A DNA stretch of 64,000 nt from Mycobacterium sp. (GTDB lineage: Bacteria > Actinomycetota > Actinomycetes > Mycobacteriales > Mycobacteriaceae). Location of the stretch: NCBI RefSeq assembly GCF_004298145.1, contig NZ_SCRH01000053.1, positions 62,001-126,000 of the forward strand, written 5' to 3'. The position numbers were made by a program, and so were the translations under genes. The notes under the pieces were generated by a model. The model was not told the DNA's origin. It was given only the letters and a program-made list of their open reading frames with translations, and did not search any database. Within the stretch, counting starts at the first letter, position 1, and every line of letters starts with the position of its first letter. Below, piece by piece: positions 8,846 to 16,680 of the stretch.

Positions 8846-9820
8846 CTAAAAGTCCCAGTCCTCGTCCTCGGTGTTGACGGCCTTGCCGATCACGTACGAC
8901 GAGCCCGAGCCGGAGAAGAAGTCATGGTTCTCGTCGGCGTTGGGTGACAGGGCCGACAGGATCGCCGGGTTCACGTCCGTCTCGTCGCGCGGGAACAGCG
9001 CCTCGTAGCCGAGGTTCATCAGCGCCTTGTTGGCGTTGTAGCGCAGGAACTTCTTGACGTCCTCGGTCAGCCCGACCTCGTCGTAGAGGTCCTGGGTGTA
9101 CTCCACCTCGTTGTCGTAGAGCTCGAAGAGCAATTCGTAGGTGTAGTCCTTGAGCTCCTGCCTGCGTGCCTCGTCGACCAGCGCCAGGCCGCGCTGGAAT
9201 TTGTAGCCGATGTAGTAGCCGTGCACCGCCTCGTCGCGGATGATCAGCCGGATCACGTCGGCGGTGTTGGTCAGCTTGGCCCGGCTGCTCCAGTACATCG
9301 GCAGGTAGAACCCGGAGTAGAACAGGAAGCTCTCCAGCAGCGTGGAGGCCACCTTGCGTTTGAGCGGCTCGTCGCCGCGGTAGTACTGCATGACGATCTC
9401 GGCCTTGCGCTGCAGGTTGGGATTTTCCTCCGACCAGCGGAACGCGTCGTCGATCTCGACCGTCGAGCACAGCGTGGAGAAGATCTGGCTGTAGCTCTTG
9501 GCGTGGACCGACTCCATGAAGGCGATGTTGGTGTAGACGGCCTCCTCGTGCGGGGTCAGCGCGTCGGGAATCAGGCTGACCGCGCCGACGGTGCCCTGGA
9601 TGGTGTCCAGCAGCGTCAGGCCGGTGAACACCCGCATGGTCAGCTGTTTTTCGTGGGCGGTCAGGGTGCCCCAGGACGGGATGTCGTTGGATACCGGCAC
9701 CTTCTCGGGCAGCCAGAAGTTTCCGGTCAGCCGGTCCCAGACCTCGGCGTCCTTCTCGTCTTGCACCCGGTTCCAGTTGATCGCTGAAACCCGGTCGATC
9801 AGCTTCATGTTTCCGGTCAC
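8846..9820 (-). CDS. nrdF2: Ribonucleotide reductase class Ib beta subunit NrdF2
   Basis: This 324-residue protein is the small subunit that carries the dimetal-tyrosyl radical cofactor of the class Ib enzyme, working with NrdE and the flavodoxin NrdI. The ferritin-like helices are clear: LTLLDTIQGTVGAV, YTNIAFMESVHAKSYSQIFSTL with the conserved E-S-V-H-A-K-S-Y run, and IIRDEAVHGYYIGYKFQ with E-x-x-H metal ligands. The acidic C-terminal tail DEDWDF is the part that docks onto NrdE. It is 4.7 kb away from nrdE, as in M. tuberculosis Rv3048c. Candidate NrdR boxes lie upstream at 9869-9916. Confidence 0.96.
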   Translation of the reverse strand: MTGNMKLIDRVSAINWNRVQDEKDAEVWDRLTGNFWLPEKVPVSNDIPSWGTLTAHEKQLTMRVFTGLTLLDTIQGTVGAVSLIPDALTPHEEAVYTNIAFMESVHAKSYSQIFSTLCSTVEIDDAFRWSEENPNLQRKAEIVMQYYRGDEPLKRKVASTLLESFLFYSGFYLPMYWSSRAKLTNTADVIRLIIRDEAVHGYYIGYKFQRGLALVDEARRQELKDYTYELLFELYDNEVEYTQDLYDEVGLTEDVKKFLRYNANKALMNLGYEALFPRDETDVNPAILSALSPNADENHDFFSGSGSSYVIGKAVNTEDEDWDF

Positions 9821-9868
9821 CAGAACCCCACTTCACACGCCGTTTGCCTGAGGGATGTCAGGCTCCAG

Positions 9869-9916
9869 ACACTACCCCTGGGGTACGACAACACTGCGGA
9901 ACACAAGAACTTGTGT
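9869..9916 (-). promoter_or_regulatory. Tandem candidate NrdR boxes upstream of nrdF2
   Basis: ACACAAGAACTTGTGT at 9901-9916 matches the consensus ACACWATATATWGTGT at 13 of 16 positions and lies in an 18-bp near-perfect palindrome (9900-9917). A weaker partner, ACACTACCCCTGGGGT, sits at 9869-9884 (about 11 of 16). The start-to-start distance is 32 bases, the three-turn spacing known for paired NrdR sites. They lie 49-96 bases upstream of the nrdF2 start, where repression by NrdR would be expected. The pairing and spacing support the call more than either site alone. Confidence 0.75.
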
Positions 9917-10010
9917 TTGCGTGTCGCGCACGCCCGTAGGCCGCCAGATTTTTCTTCCTTATCCAGTATTGCGCGTTCGCCGGCATGACGTAGGCAAAAC
10001 CCGCGCCACG

Positions 10011-10028
10011 ATGTACCATTTGGTACAT
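10011..10028. promoter_or_regulatory. Perfect palindrome overlapping the start codon of the SRPBCC-TetR operon
   Basis: ATGTACCATTTGGTACAT is an 8-bp arm inverted repeat around a central TT. Its last two bases are the first two of the ATG at 10027. The operon encodes a TetR-family regulator as its second gene, so this is the likely autoregulatory operator. A repressor here would block initiation, and the absence of a separate Shine-Dalgarno suggests that the mRNA may be leaderless or nearly so. Confidence 0.65.
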
Positions 10029-10473
10029 GATTACCGAGGACAGCGTCGAGATCGACGCACCGCCGCAACTGGTCTGGGAAGTCTTCAACGACGTCGAGCG
10101 CTGGCCGGAGTGGACCGCCTCGGTGACCTCCCTGACCGGGCTGGACGGCCCCGGCCTCGCCGTCGGCAAGCGGTTCGCGATCAAGCAGCCACGCATGTCG
10201 AAGCTGGTCTGGCGGGTCACCGAGATCGACCCGGGCACGTCCTGGACGTGGGTGCAACGCGCTCCCGGTGCCACGGCCAGCGCCCGCCACGACGTGATCG
10301 CCCAACCGGGCGGCGGCACCCTGGTGCGCCAGCGGATCGACCAGAACGGCGTATTCGGCGCTCTTGTCGGGCGGCTCATGGGATCGATGACCAAGCGCTA
10401 CCTCAAACTCGAGGCCCAAGGCCTCAAGGCCCGCTCCGAGCAGCTCAGCCGCGCCGATGGCACGCACTCCTGA
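10027..10473 (+). CDS. SRPBCC (START-like) family protein
   Basis: This 148-residue protein has the polyketide-cyclase/dehydrase SRPBCC pattern: DSVEIDAPPQLVWEVFNDVERWPEWTASV at residues 5-33 and alternating strands up to a long C-terminal helix. The fold binds hydrophobic ligands in a deep cavity. No catalytic residues can be assigned, so it may be a binding protein or an enzyme. The TetR gene overlaps its 3' end by 17 bases, so the two are translationally linked and the regulator may sense the same ligand. This pair is not part of the remembered M. tuberculosis order between nrdF2 and Rv3049c. Confidence 0.8.
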   Translation: MITEDSVEIDAPPQLVWEVFNDVERWPEWTASVTSLTGLDGPGLAVGKRFAIKQPRMSKLVWRVTEIDPGTSWTWVQRAPGATASARHDVIAQPGGGTLVRQRIDQNGVFGALVGRLMGSMTKRYLKLEAQGLKARSEQLSRADGTHS

Positions 10474-11005
10474 CACCGAGCGGCGCCGACAACTGCTCGA
10501 TGCACTCGTCGCCGAGTTCGCCGCCGGCGGCATCGGTGACCGACCGCTGCGCGCGGTGGCCGACGCGGTCGGTACAAGCCACCGAATGCTGTTGCACCAC
10601 TTCGGGTCTCGGGAAGACATGCTTGTGGCGATCGTCGAGGAGGTCGAGCGCCGCCAGATGGGGCTGCTGGCCGAATTGCCCGCCGATCCCGCCGACGGCT
10701 TTGCCGCCATGTGGGCCGACCTCCGTCGGCCCGAACTGCGCCAGTCCGAGCGTCTGTTCTTCGAGTGTTACGCCCGCGCCGTACAGGGCGAAAAGCCTTT
10801 TGCCCGAATGGTTCCCGGTGCCGTCGAGGGCTGGCTGACCGAGGTCGAGGCGCTGCAGAACCCCACCGGCGGTCCGGTCGACCCCGCCGCCGTGCGGCTT
10901 GGTCTGGCCGTCATCCGGGGCCTGCTGCTGGATCTGGTCGCCACCGGCGACGATGCCGGCGTGGACGCGGCCGCGACGGCCTTCGTCGAACTCCTCAGGC
11001 GCTAG
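10457..11005 (+). CDS. TetR family transcriptional regulator
   Basis: This is a 182-residue regulator with an N-terminal helix-turn-helix at about residues 10-55 (RRRQLLDALVAEFAAGG, then PLRAVADAVGTSHRMLLHHFGSREDMLVAIVEEVE). The remaining helices form an unassigned ligand pocket. It is the second gene of a two-gene operon with the SRPBCC protein and probably binds the palindrome at 10011-10028, repressing itself. The effector is unknown. It is followed, 21 bases on, by the 3' end of the opposite-strand monooxygenase. Confidence 0.88.
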   Translation: MARTPDTERRRQLLDALVAEFAAGGIGDRPLRAVADAVGTSHRMLLHHFGSREDMLVAIVEEVERRQMGLLAELPADPADGFAAMWADLRRPELRQSERLFFECYARAVQGEKPFARMVPGAVEGWLTEVEALQNPTGGPVDPAAVRLGLAVIRGLLLDLVATGDDAGVDAAATAFVELLRR

Positions 11006-11026
11006 CGGTGATTCGATGTGCGGCCG

Positions 11027-12568
11027 TCACGAGGCGGCAGCGTGCCCGCCCGTGCTCACGCCGTAGAACTGGTATTCGGAGGGCTTGACCGAGCGGGTCG
11101 CGCGCCAATACTCCCAGGTGTAACCGCCCCACAGCACGGTGTTTTTACCATGCTCGTCCAAATACCAGCTGCTGCAGCCGCCGCTGTTCCACACCGACGG
11201 GCCCAGCCTGCGCTGCAGCTCGTCGTTGAACTCGTCCTGGGCGGCTCGGGTCGGGGCGAGCCCCTGCGCGCCCAGCTTGTCGCAGGTGGCGATCGCATCG
11301 GCGACGTAACGGATTTGGGACTCGATCATGAACACCACCGAGTTGTGCCCCAGCCCGGTGTTGGGACCCAGCAAGAAGAACAGGTTGGGCACATCGGCGA
11401 CGGTGATCCCGCGGTGGGCGCCGATTCCCTCGCGGTTCCAGCGGTCCACCAGATCCTCGCCGTGCAGTCCCTTGATCTGGACGTAGGTGTAGGAGTCGGT
11501 GACGTGAAACCCGGTGGCGTACACGATCACATCGGCTTGCCGGTGCGTTCCGTCGGCGGTGACGATGCCGTCGGGTGTGATCCGCGTAATGTGGTCGGTG
11601 ATCAGTTCTGTCTTCGGGTCGGCCACCGCGCCGTAATAGGTGGAGGAGTTCAGGATTCGCTTGCACCCGATGCGGTAGTTGGGAATCAGCTTGCGCCGCA
11701 ACTCCCGATCCTTGACCGATCGGCGAATGTTGTATTTGCAGTAGGCCTCGATGAACTTCAGCAGGTTGGGCCGCTTGGTCATGCCGATGGCCAGCGCCTC
11801 CTGGCCCCAGTAGATGACCAGGCGCACCAGTGCGCGCAAGCCGGGCACGTTCTCCATCGCCCCGCGCACCGCCGTCGGGATCTCGGGGTTGGAGCGCGGC
11901 ACCACCCACGGCGGGGTGCGTTGGTAGAGCTGAAGTTCGGCGACCTGCCCGACGATCTCGGGCACGATCTGGATCGCGCTGGCGCCGGTCCCGATCACCG
12001 CCACCCGCTTGCCGGTCAGGTCGACGCTGTGGTCCCACTGCGCGGAATGGAAAGCGGGGCCGGTGAATTCGTCGCGTCCCTCGATGTCGGGCATGGACGG
12101 GATGTGCAGCGCACCGGCACCCGAGATCAGGAACTGCGCGATGTATTCGCGACCGTCGGCGGTGAACACGTGCCAACGGTGCTCGTCATCGTCCCAGTGC
12201 GCCCGGTCCACCAACGAGTTGAACTCCATGTAGCGGCGCAGCCCGTACTTTTCGGTGACTCCCTCGAGGTAGTCCCAGATCTCGGGCTGATATGAGAACG
12301 GGTTCTTCCAGTCGGGCTTGGGCTCGAACGAAAACGAATACAGGTGCGACGGGATGTCGCAGGCGCATCCGGGATAGGTGTTGTCCCGCCAGGTGCCGCC
12401 GATGTCGTCGGCCTTTTCCAGGATGACGAAGCCCACGCCCTGCTTCTGCAGCGCGATGGCCATCCCCAGCCCGGAGAACCCGGTCCCGATGATGACGGCC
12501 CGGGTATGGACGGGCTTCGGGGCCTTGATCCCCGGCAGTGTCTCGGTTTGTGTCACGACATCGGTCAC
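11027..12568 (-). CDS. Flavin-containing (Baeyer-Villiger type) monooxygenase (Rv3049c-like)
   Basis: This 513-residue FAD- and NADPH-dependent monooxygenase has the FAD-binding GTGFSGLG near residue 28 and the NADP-binding GTGASA near residue 195. Between them FTGPAFHSAQWD fits the Baeyer-Villiger fingerprint FxGxxxHxxxW(P/D). Such enzymes insert oxygen next to a ketone or oxidise heteroatoms; relatives in mycobacteria activate thioamide drugs, but the natural substrate is not known here. The start VTDVV/MTDVV at 12568 is preceded by 155 bases containing the inverted repeat at 12650-12669, shared in part with the neighbouring TetR promoter. Confidence 0.9.
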   Translation of the reverse strand: MTDVVTQTETLPGIKAPKPVHTRAVIIGTGFSGLGMAIALQKQGVGFVILEKADDIGGTWRDNTYPGCACDIPSHLYSFSFEPKPDWKNPFSYQPEIWDYLEGVTEKYGLRRYMEFNSLVDRAHWDDDEHRWHVFTADGREYIAQFLISGAGALHIPSMPDIEGRDEFTGPAFHSAQWDHSVDLTGKRVAVIGTGASAIQIVPEIVGQVAELQLYQRTPPWVVPRSNPEIPTAVRGAMENVPGLRALVRLVIYWGQEALAIGMTKRPNLLKFIEAYCKYNIRRSVKDRELRRKLIPNYRIGCKRILNSSTYYGAVADPKTELITDHITRITPDGIVTADGTHRQADVIVYATGFHVTDSYTYVQIKGLHGEDLVDRWNREGIGAHRGITVADVPNLFFLLGPNTGLGHNSVVFMIESQIRYVADAIATCDKLGAQGLAPTRAAQDEFNDELQRRLGPSVWNSGGCSSWYLDEHGKNTVLWGGYTWEYWRATRSVKPSEYQFYGVSTGGHAAAS

Positions 12569-12649
12569 GGTCGATCGGTCTTTCTATTCAGGCCAGTGTC
12601 GGGTCGGCGCTCGCCGGCATCCTCGGCCGTAGCCACCCGGCTGGCGCAA

Positions 12650-12669
12650 ATACCCAGTACCCAGGGTAT
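12650..12669. promoter_or_regulatory. Inverted repeat ATACCC-N8-GGGTAT upstream of the monooxygenase
   Basis: Six-base arms at 12650-12655 and 12664-12669 flank AGTACCCA. The sequence TACCCAGTACCCAGGG within it resembles TACCCAGTCTGCCCAGG, read on the minus strand at 13505-13521 upstream of the adjacent TetR gene. Two similar sites, one before each gene, suggest that the TetR protein controls both. The site lies about 80-100 bases before the monooxygenase start, in its probable promoter. Confidence 0.5.
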
Positions 12670-12723
12670 CGGTTTGGATGAGTGTTATCGATGGCCCCGG
12701 GCGGTGTCAACGCCGCGGCTCGC

Positions 12724-13464
12724 TCAGCCCGCGGCCGGCTTTCTGACCACCGCGTCGTGGATCGGCTGGTCGGGATTCATCGTGATGCCCAGCGTCTCCG
12801 CGGTGCCGACGATCACCGCCATCATGATGGTCGTCAGGTGCGCGACGAACTGCGCACGGGACATCAGCCGCGGGGTCTCGGGTTCGGGGCCCAGCCACCA
12901 CTCGGTGGCCGACGCGGCCGATCCGAAGGCGGCGTGCGCCGCCAGTTCGACCGCTGCGTGGTCCAACTCCATCTCGCGCAGCTCGCTGTCGAACAGGTCG
13001 GCCATGGCCAGGGTGATTTCCCGGCCTTCGTTGAGGATGGTGACCGTCGACTGCGGGGTGGCCGCCGAGCGGCCCTGGATGAACACCCGCAGGACGTTGG
13101 GGTGCTTGTCGACCAGGGTGACGTACTCCTCGACGCTGCGCCGGATCACCTCGCGGGCCGAATCGGTTTTCAGGTCGATGGACGGGAAGATCGCCGTCCA
13201 CAACATGTCGCGCAGCCGCTCGCCGATCGCCTGGAACAGGTCGGACTTGTCGTGAAAATGCCGGTAGATCTTCGGTTTGGCGGTGCCGGCCTCTTCGGCG
13301 ATTTCCCGCACGGACAGTTCAGGCCCCAGGCGGTCGATGGCGCGGAACGCCGCGTCGACGATTTCGCTGCGCACCTTCTTGCGGTGCTCGCGCCACCGTT
13401 CGCTGCGCGCGTCGACCTTGGCCCCCGGCTTGACAGCCGGATGGGGTCTAGCAGGTCGAGGCAT
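12724..13464 (-). CDS. TetR family transcriptional regulator (Rv3050c-like)
   Basis: This 246-residue regulator has a long basic N-terminus, then a helix-turn-helix at about residues 30-75 (RSEIVDAAFRAIDRLG, LSVREIAEEAGTAKPKIYRHFHDKSDLF). The C-terminal domain is unassigned. The ATG at 13464 is preferred over the in-frame GTG at 13482 because GAGGTGGTGAG sits just before it and the M. tuberculosis protein, as remembered, begins with the same MPRPARPH. It lies directly upstream of the monooxygenase on the same strand and probably controls it and itself through the related motifs at 12650 and 13505. Confidence 0.9.
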   Translation of the reverse strand: MPRPARPHPAVKPGAKVDARSERWREHRKKVRSEIVDAAFRAIDRLGPELSVREIAEEAGTAKPKIYRHFHDKSDLFQAIGERLRDMLWTAIFPSIDLKTDSAREVIRRSVEEYVTLVDKHPNVLRVFIQGRSAATPQSTVTILNEGREITLAMADLFDSELREMELDHAAVELAAHAAFGSAASATEWWLGPEPETPRLMSRAQFVAHLTTIMMAVIVGTAETLGITMNPDQPIHDAVVRKPAAG

Positions 13465-13504
13465 TCTCACCACCTCACGCACTTTACCCCGTCGCGGCTT
13501 CTGA

Positions 13505-13521
13505 CCTGGGCAGACTGGGTA
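13505..13521 (-). promoter_or_regulatory. Candidate TetR-site upstream of the 12724-13464 regulator
   Basis: On the minus strand this reads TACCCAGTCTGCCCAGG. It shares the TACCCAGT half and a CCCAGG half with the inverted repeat at 12650-12669 in front of the monooxygenase. It lies about 40-57 bases upstream of the regulator start, a normal operator position. Found by eye only. Confidence 0.4.
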
Positions 13522-13532
13522 ACCTACTGCGA

Positions 13533-13572
13533 GTGTGAATTTCGCGGCGCGAATCCGTCGCGCAATTCACAC
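13533..13572. repeat. Imperfect inverted repeat, 14-bp arms
   Basis: GTGTGAATTTCGCG at 13533-13546 faces CGCGCAATTCACAC at 13559-13572, matching at 13 of 14 positions with a 12-base loop. It lies upstream of the minus-strand TetR and just before a tiny ORF on the plus strand. It is not followed by a T-run, so a terminator is not supported. It could be an operator or the edge of the inserted segment that carries the GIY-YIG gene. Confidence 0.55.
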
Positions 13573-13611
13573 CCGCGCAGAGGCGTCAATAAGCGGGAAT
13601 TCCGGGAGAGC

Positions 13612-13671
13612 ATGAGCGAGAACGACACGGCCACCGATCCACTGCTGTACACGGTGGACGAGGCCCCCTAA
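13612..13671 (+). pseudogene. Tiny ORF resembling the first residues of an excisionase (possible remnant)
   Basis: An ATG preceded by CGGGAGAG encodes 19 residues, MSENDTATDPLLYTVDEAP, then TAA. The ending LLYTVDEA is how many excisionase/MerR-like DNA-binding proteins start their first helix. Everything after it is missing. A remnant of a small phage or plasmid gene cut by an insertion or deletion is a reasonable reading, since the homing endonuclease gene begins its 3' side 60 bases further on. The match is only a few residues and may be chance. Confidence 0.25.
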
Positions 13672-13731
13672 CGGCCGGGCCGCGAATACCTACAGCGGAT
13701 GCGCCAGTACGGGCCAATCAACCGGCCGGTC

Positions 13732-14487
13732 TTAACGCGAGTCTTCAATGCAGTATTGACACGTGTCCTTCTTGACTCCCCGATTTGTGTGGTGCCGCGT
13801 ATGCGCACTACGTCTGCTAGAGGGCATCGGCCGTCCCTTACGCACTCCCGACATCTTCGCGCGGGTCTCCTCGCTTGCCCGCTGCCCATAATTCGGATTG
13901 CCGGGGCCTCGTCGCTGTTCAGCCAACCTTTGGCGAGCCTCTTCCGACATGGAATGCCCGAAGCTCGGATGATCCTCACCAAACTTTCCATAATTGGGAT
14001 TCTCGGTTCGGGTATTCTTTCCTTTGCGTAATTTCGACCATTGCGCGCGCCGCTCGGGGCTGTGACTCCGGCCGTAAAACGGGTTGTTTTCAGCGAATCT
14101 GCTCACGCCTTTCCGACCGGTCGATCGAATGCTTGCGGCCTCCCGCATTTCGGCCGTCCACTCGACCCCCATCGGACCCAGACCCCCCTGAGACAGATTG
14201 AGCAACGGGTGCCCGTACCTCCTGAGTAGCTCGATCCAGTCGATCTCTGCCTGCCCGAGTTCTTCAATGCCTTTAACCGAATCAAGTTCGTCGGCAATGA
14301 CGTCGTCGAGGTCATGCGTTCGGAGCCAATCGTAAAGCGGAGTCTTCCTTCCCGATCGGGCAATTTTGAAATGCTGCTTGAGGCGGATTTCAACCGATTT
14401 GGTCGTGAGACCGACATAGCGATAGTCGAACTCCGATCGGAGCCTGACCCCATATATGAAGCCTTCTGTCGGTAGTTCGGCGGTCAC
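13732..14487 (-). CDS. GIY-YIG homing endonuclease with NUMOD3 motifs, next to nrdE
   Basis: This 251-residue protein begins with a GIY-YIG nuclease domain at about residues 9-100: GFIYGVRLRSEFDYRYVGLT holds the GIY and YVG elements, followed by the conserved R in VEIRLKQH and the metal-binding E in QAEIDWIELL. Three NUMOD3-type DNA-binding repeats follow (HSPERRAQWSKLRKG, MSEEARQRLAEQRRG, ASEETRAKMSGVRKG). The C-terminus has a zinc-finger-like HTRHHTNRG with CQYC. This is the layout of phage-type free-standing homing endonucleases. It starts with GTG 27 bases after the nrdE stop and is read in the same direction. Base composition is visibly lower in GC than the neighbours, and the gene is absent from the remembered M. 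tuberculosis order. Confidence 0.88.
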   Translation of the reverse strand: MTAELPTEGFIYGVRLRSEFDYRYVGLTTKSVEIRLKQHFKIARSGRKTPLYDWLRTHDLDDVIADELDSVKGIEELGQAEIDWIELLRRYGHPLLNLSQGGLGPMGVEWTAEMREAASIRSTGRKGVSRFAENNPFYGRSHSPERRAQWSKLRKGKNTRTENPNYGKFGEDHPSFGHSMSEEARQRLAEQRRGPGNPNYGQRASEETRAKMSGVRKGRPMPSSRRSAHTRHHTNRGVKKDTCQYCIEDSR

Positions 14488-14514
14488 AGAATCTGCGCCG
14501 TTAGCGACGAGTCG

Positions 14515-16680
14515 TCATAACATGCAACTCACGCAATTTTCCACCTGGGTTCCCTCCAACGCCATCTGACGCAGCCGGATGTAGTACAGCGTCTTGATTC
14601 CCTTGCGCCAGGCGTAGATCTGCGCCTTGTTCACCTCGCGGGTGGTGGCGGTGTCCTTGAAGAACAGCGTCAGCGACAGTCCCTGATCGACGTGCTGGGT
14701 GGCGGCGGCGTAGGTGTCGATGATCTTCTCGTAGCCGATCTCGTAGGCGTCGGCGTAGTACTCCAGGTTGTCGTTGGTCATGTAGGGCGCCGGGTAGTAG
14801 ACCCGCCCGATCTTGCCCTCCTTGCGGATCTCGACCTTGGACACGATGGGGTGGATCGACGACGTCGAGTGGTTGATGTAGGAGATGGACCCCGTCGGCG
14901 GCACCGCCTGCAGGTTCTGGTTGTAGATGCCGTGCGCCTGCACCGATTCCTTCAGCCGCTTCCAGTCGTCTTGCGTCGGGATGCGGATATCCGCGTCCGC
15001 GAACAACTGACGTACCTTGTCGGTCGCCGGCTCCCACACCTCGTCGGTGTATTTGTCGAAGAACTCTCCCGACGCGTACTTGGAGCGCTCGAAACCCTTG
15101 AAGTGCGTGCCGCGTTCGATCGCGATGCGGTTGGAGGCGCGCAGCGCGTGATAGAGCACCGTGTAGAAGTAGATGTTGGTGAAGTCGATGCCTTCCTCGG
15201 AGCCGTAGAAGATGCCCTCGCGCGCCAGGTATCCGTGCAGGTTCATCTGCCCGAGCCCGATCGCGTGGGAATCGTTGTTGCCCTGCTCGATTGAGGGCAC
15301 CGAGGTGATGCTCGTCTGGTCGCTGACCGCGGTCAGCGCGCGGATCGCCACCTCGATCGACTGAGCGAAGTCGGGCGAGTCCATCGTCTTGGCGATGTTC
15401 AGCGAACCCAGGTTGCACGAAATATCTTTGCCCACTTTGGCATAGGACAAGTCGTCGTTGAACAATGACGGCGTCGACACCTGCAGGATCTCCGAGCACA
15501 GGTTCGAGTGGGTGATCTTTCCGTCGATCGGATTGGCCCGGTTCACCGTGTCCTCGAACATGATGTACGGGTAGCCGGATTCGAACTGCAGCTCGGCCAG
15601 CGTCTGGAAGAACTCCCGCGCCTTGATCTTGGTCTTGCGGATCCGCGCGTCGTCGACCATCTCGTAGTACTTCTCGGTCACCGAGATGTCGGCGAAGGGC
15701 ACGCCGTAGACCCGCTCCACGTCGTAGGGCGAGAACAGGTACATGTCCTCGTTCTTCTTGGCCAGCTCGAAGGTGATGTCGGGGATCACCACGCCCAGAC
15801 TCAGCGTCTTGATCCGGATCTTCTCGTCGGCGTTCTCCCGCTTGGTGTCCAGGAAGCGGTAGATGTCGGGGTGATGCGCGTGCAGATACACCGCGCCGGC
15901 GCCCTGACGCGCACCGAGCTGATTGGCGTAGGAGAACGAGTCCTCGAGCAGCTTCATGATCGGGATGACACCCGAGGACTGGTTCTCGATGTTCTTGATC
16001 GGGGCGCCGTGCTCACGAATATTGGTCAGCAGCAACGCAACTCCCCCGCCGCGCTTGGACAGCTGCAGCGCTGAGTTGATCGAGCGCCCGATGGACTCCA
16101 TGTTGTCCTCGATGCGCAGCAAAAAGCAGCTCACCGGCTCGCCGCGCTGCGCCTTGCCCGAGTTCAAAAAGGTCGGGGTGGCCGGCTGGAAGCGGCCGTC
16201 GATGATCTCGTCGACCAGCTTCTCCGCCAGCCCGGTGTCACCGGCCGCCAACGTCAGCGCCACCATGACCACGCGGTCCTCGAAGCGCTCCAGGTAGCGC
16301 TTCCCGTCGAAGGTCTTCAGCGTGTAGGAGGTGTAGTACTTGAACGCACCCAGAAAGGTCGGGAACCGGAATTTCTTGGCGTAGGCGCGGTCCAGCAGCG
16401 CCTTGACGAAGTTGCGCGAGTACTGGTCGAGAACCTCACGCTCGTAATAGTTCTCGCGGATCAGGTAGTCGAGTTTCTCGTCCTGATTGTGGAAGAAGAC
16501 GGTGTTCTGGTTGACATGCTGCAGGAAGTACTGACGCGCAGCCAGCACGTCCCGATCGAACTGAATCTTGCCGTCGGCGTCGTACAGATTCAGCATCGCG
16601 TTCAGCGCGTGGTAATCCGTTTCATCGGGCAACCCATGAGTGCCGGCGATTACAGGCTCTGCAGTGACGGTTGGTGACAC
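14515..16680 (-). CDS. nrdE: Ribonucleotide reductase class Ib alpha subunit NrdE
   Basis: This 721-residue catalytic subunit reduces ribonucleoside diphosphates to deoxy forms with electrons from NrdH. Recognisable parts are the first active-site cysteine in GEPVSCFLLRIEDNMES, the SNLCSEI and NLGSLNIAK region, the long conserved PPTGSISYINHSTSSIHP, and the C-terminal redox pair CVSC two residues from the end. The GTG at 16680 is chosen because GGAAGGAA precedes it and the following residues match NrdE; the frame extends upstream to 16779 without support. It overlaps the nrdI end by 31 bases. No intein is present. Confidence 0.96.
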   Translation of the reverse strand: MSPTVTAEPVIAGTHGLPDETDYHALNAMLNLYDADGKIQFDRDVLAARQYFLQHVNQNTVFFHNQDEKLDYLIRENYYEREVLDQYSRNFVKALLDRAYAKKFRFPTFLGAFKYYTSYTLKTFDGKRYLERFEDRVVMVALTLAAGDTGLAEKLVDEIIDGRFQPATPTFLNSGKAQRGEPVSCFLLRIEDNMESIGRSINSALQLSKRGGGVALLLTNIREHGAPIKNIENQSSGVIPIMKLLEDSFSYANQLGARQGAGAVYLHAHHPDIYRFLDTKRENADEKIRIKTLSLGVVIPDITFELAKKNEDMYLFSPYDVERVYGVPFADISVTEKYYEMVDDARIRKTKIKAREFFQTLAELQFESGYPYIMFEDTVNRANPIDGKITHSNLCSEILQVSTPSLFNDDLSYAKVGKDISCNLGSLNIAKTMDSPDFAQSIEVAIRALTAVSDQTSITSVPSIEQGNNDSHAIGLGQMNLHGYLAREGIFYGSEEGIDFTNIYFYTVLYHALRASNRIAIERGTHFKGFERSKYASGEFFDKYTDEVWEPATDKVRQLFADADIRIPTQDDWKRLKESVQAHGIYNQNLQAVPPTGSISYINHSTSSIHPIVSKVEIRKEGKIGRVYYPAPYMTNDNLEYYADAYEIGYEKIIDTYAAATQHVDQGLSLTLFFKDTATTREVNKAQIYAWRKGIKTLYYIRLRQMALEGTQVENCVSCML

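Noticed and set aside
14515..16680. Intein in nrdE
   Set aside because: The reading is collinear with NrdE without insertion; the mobile gene lies behind, not within, the gene.
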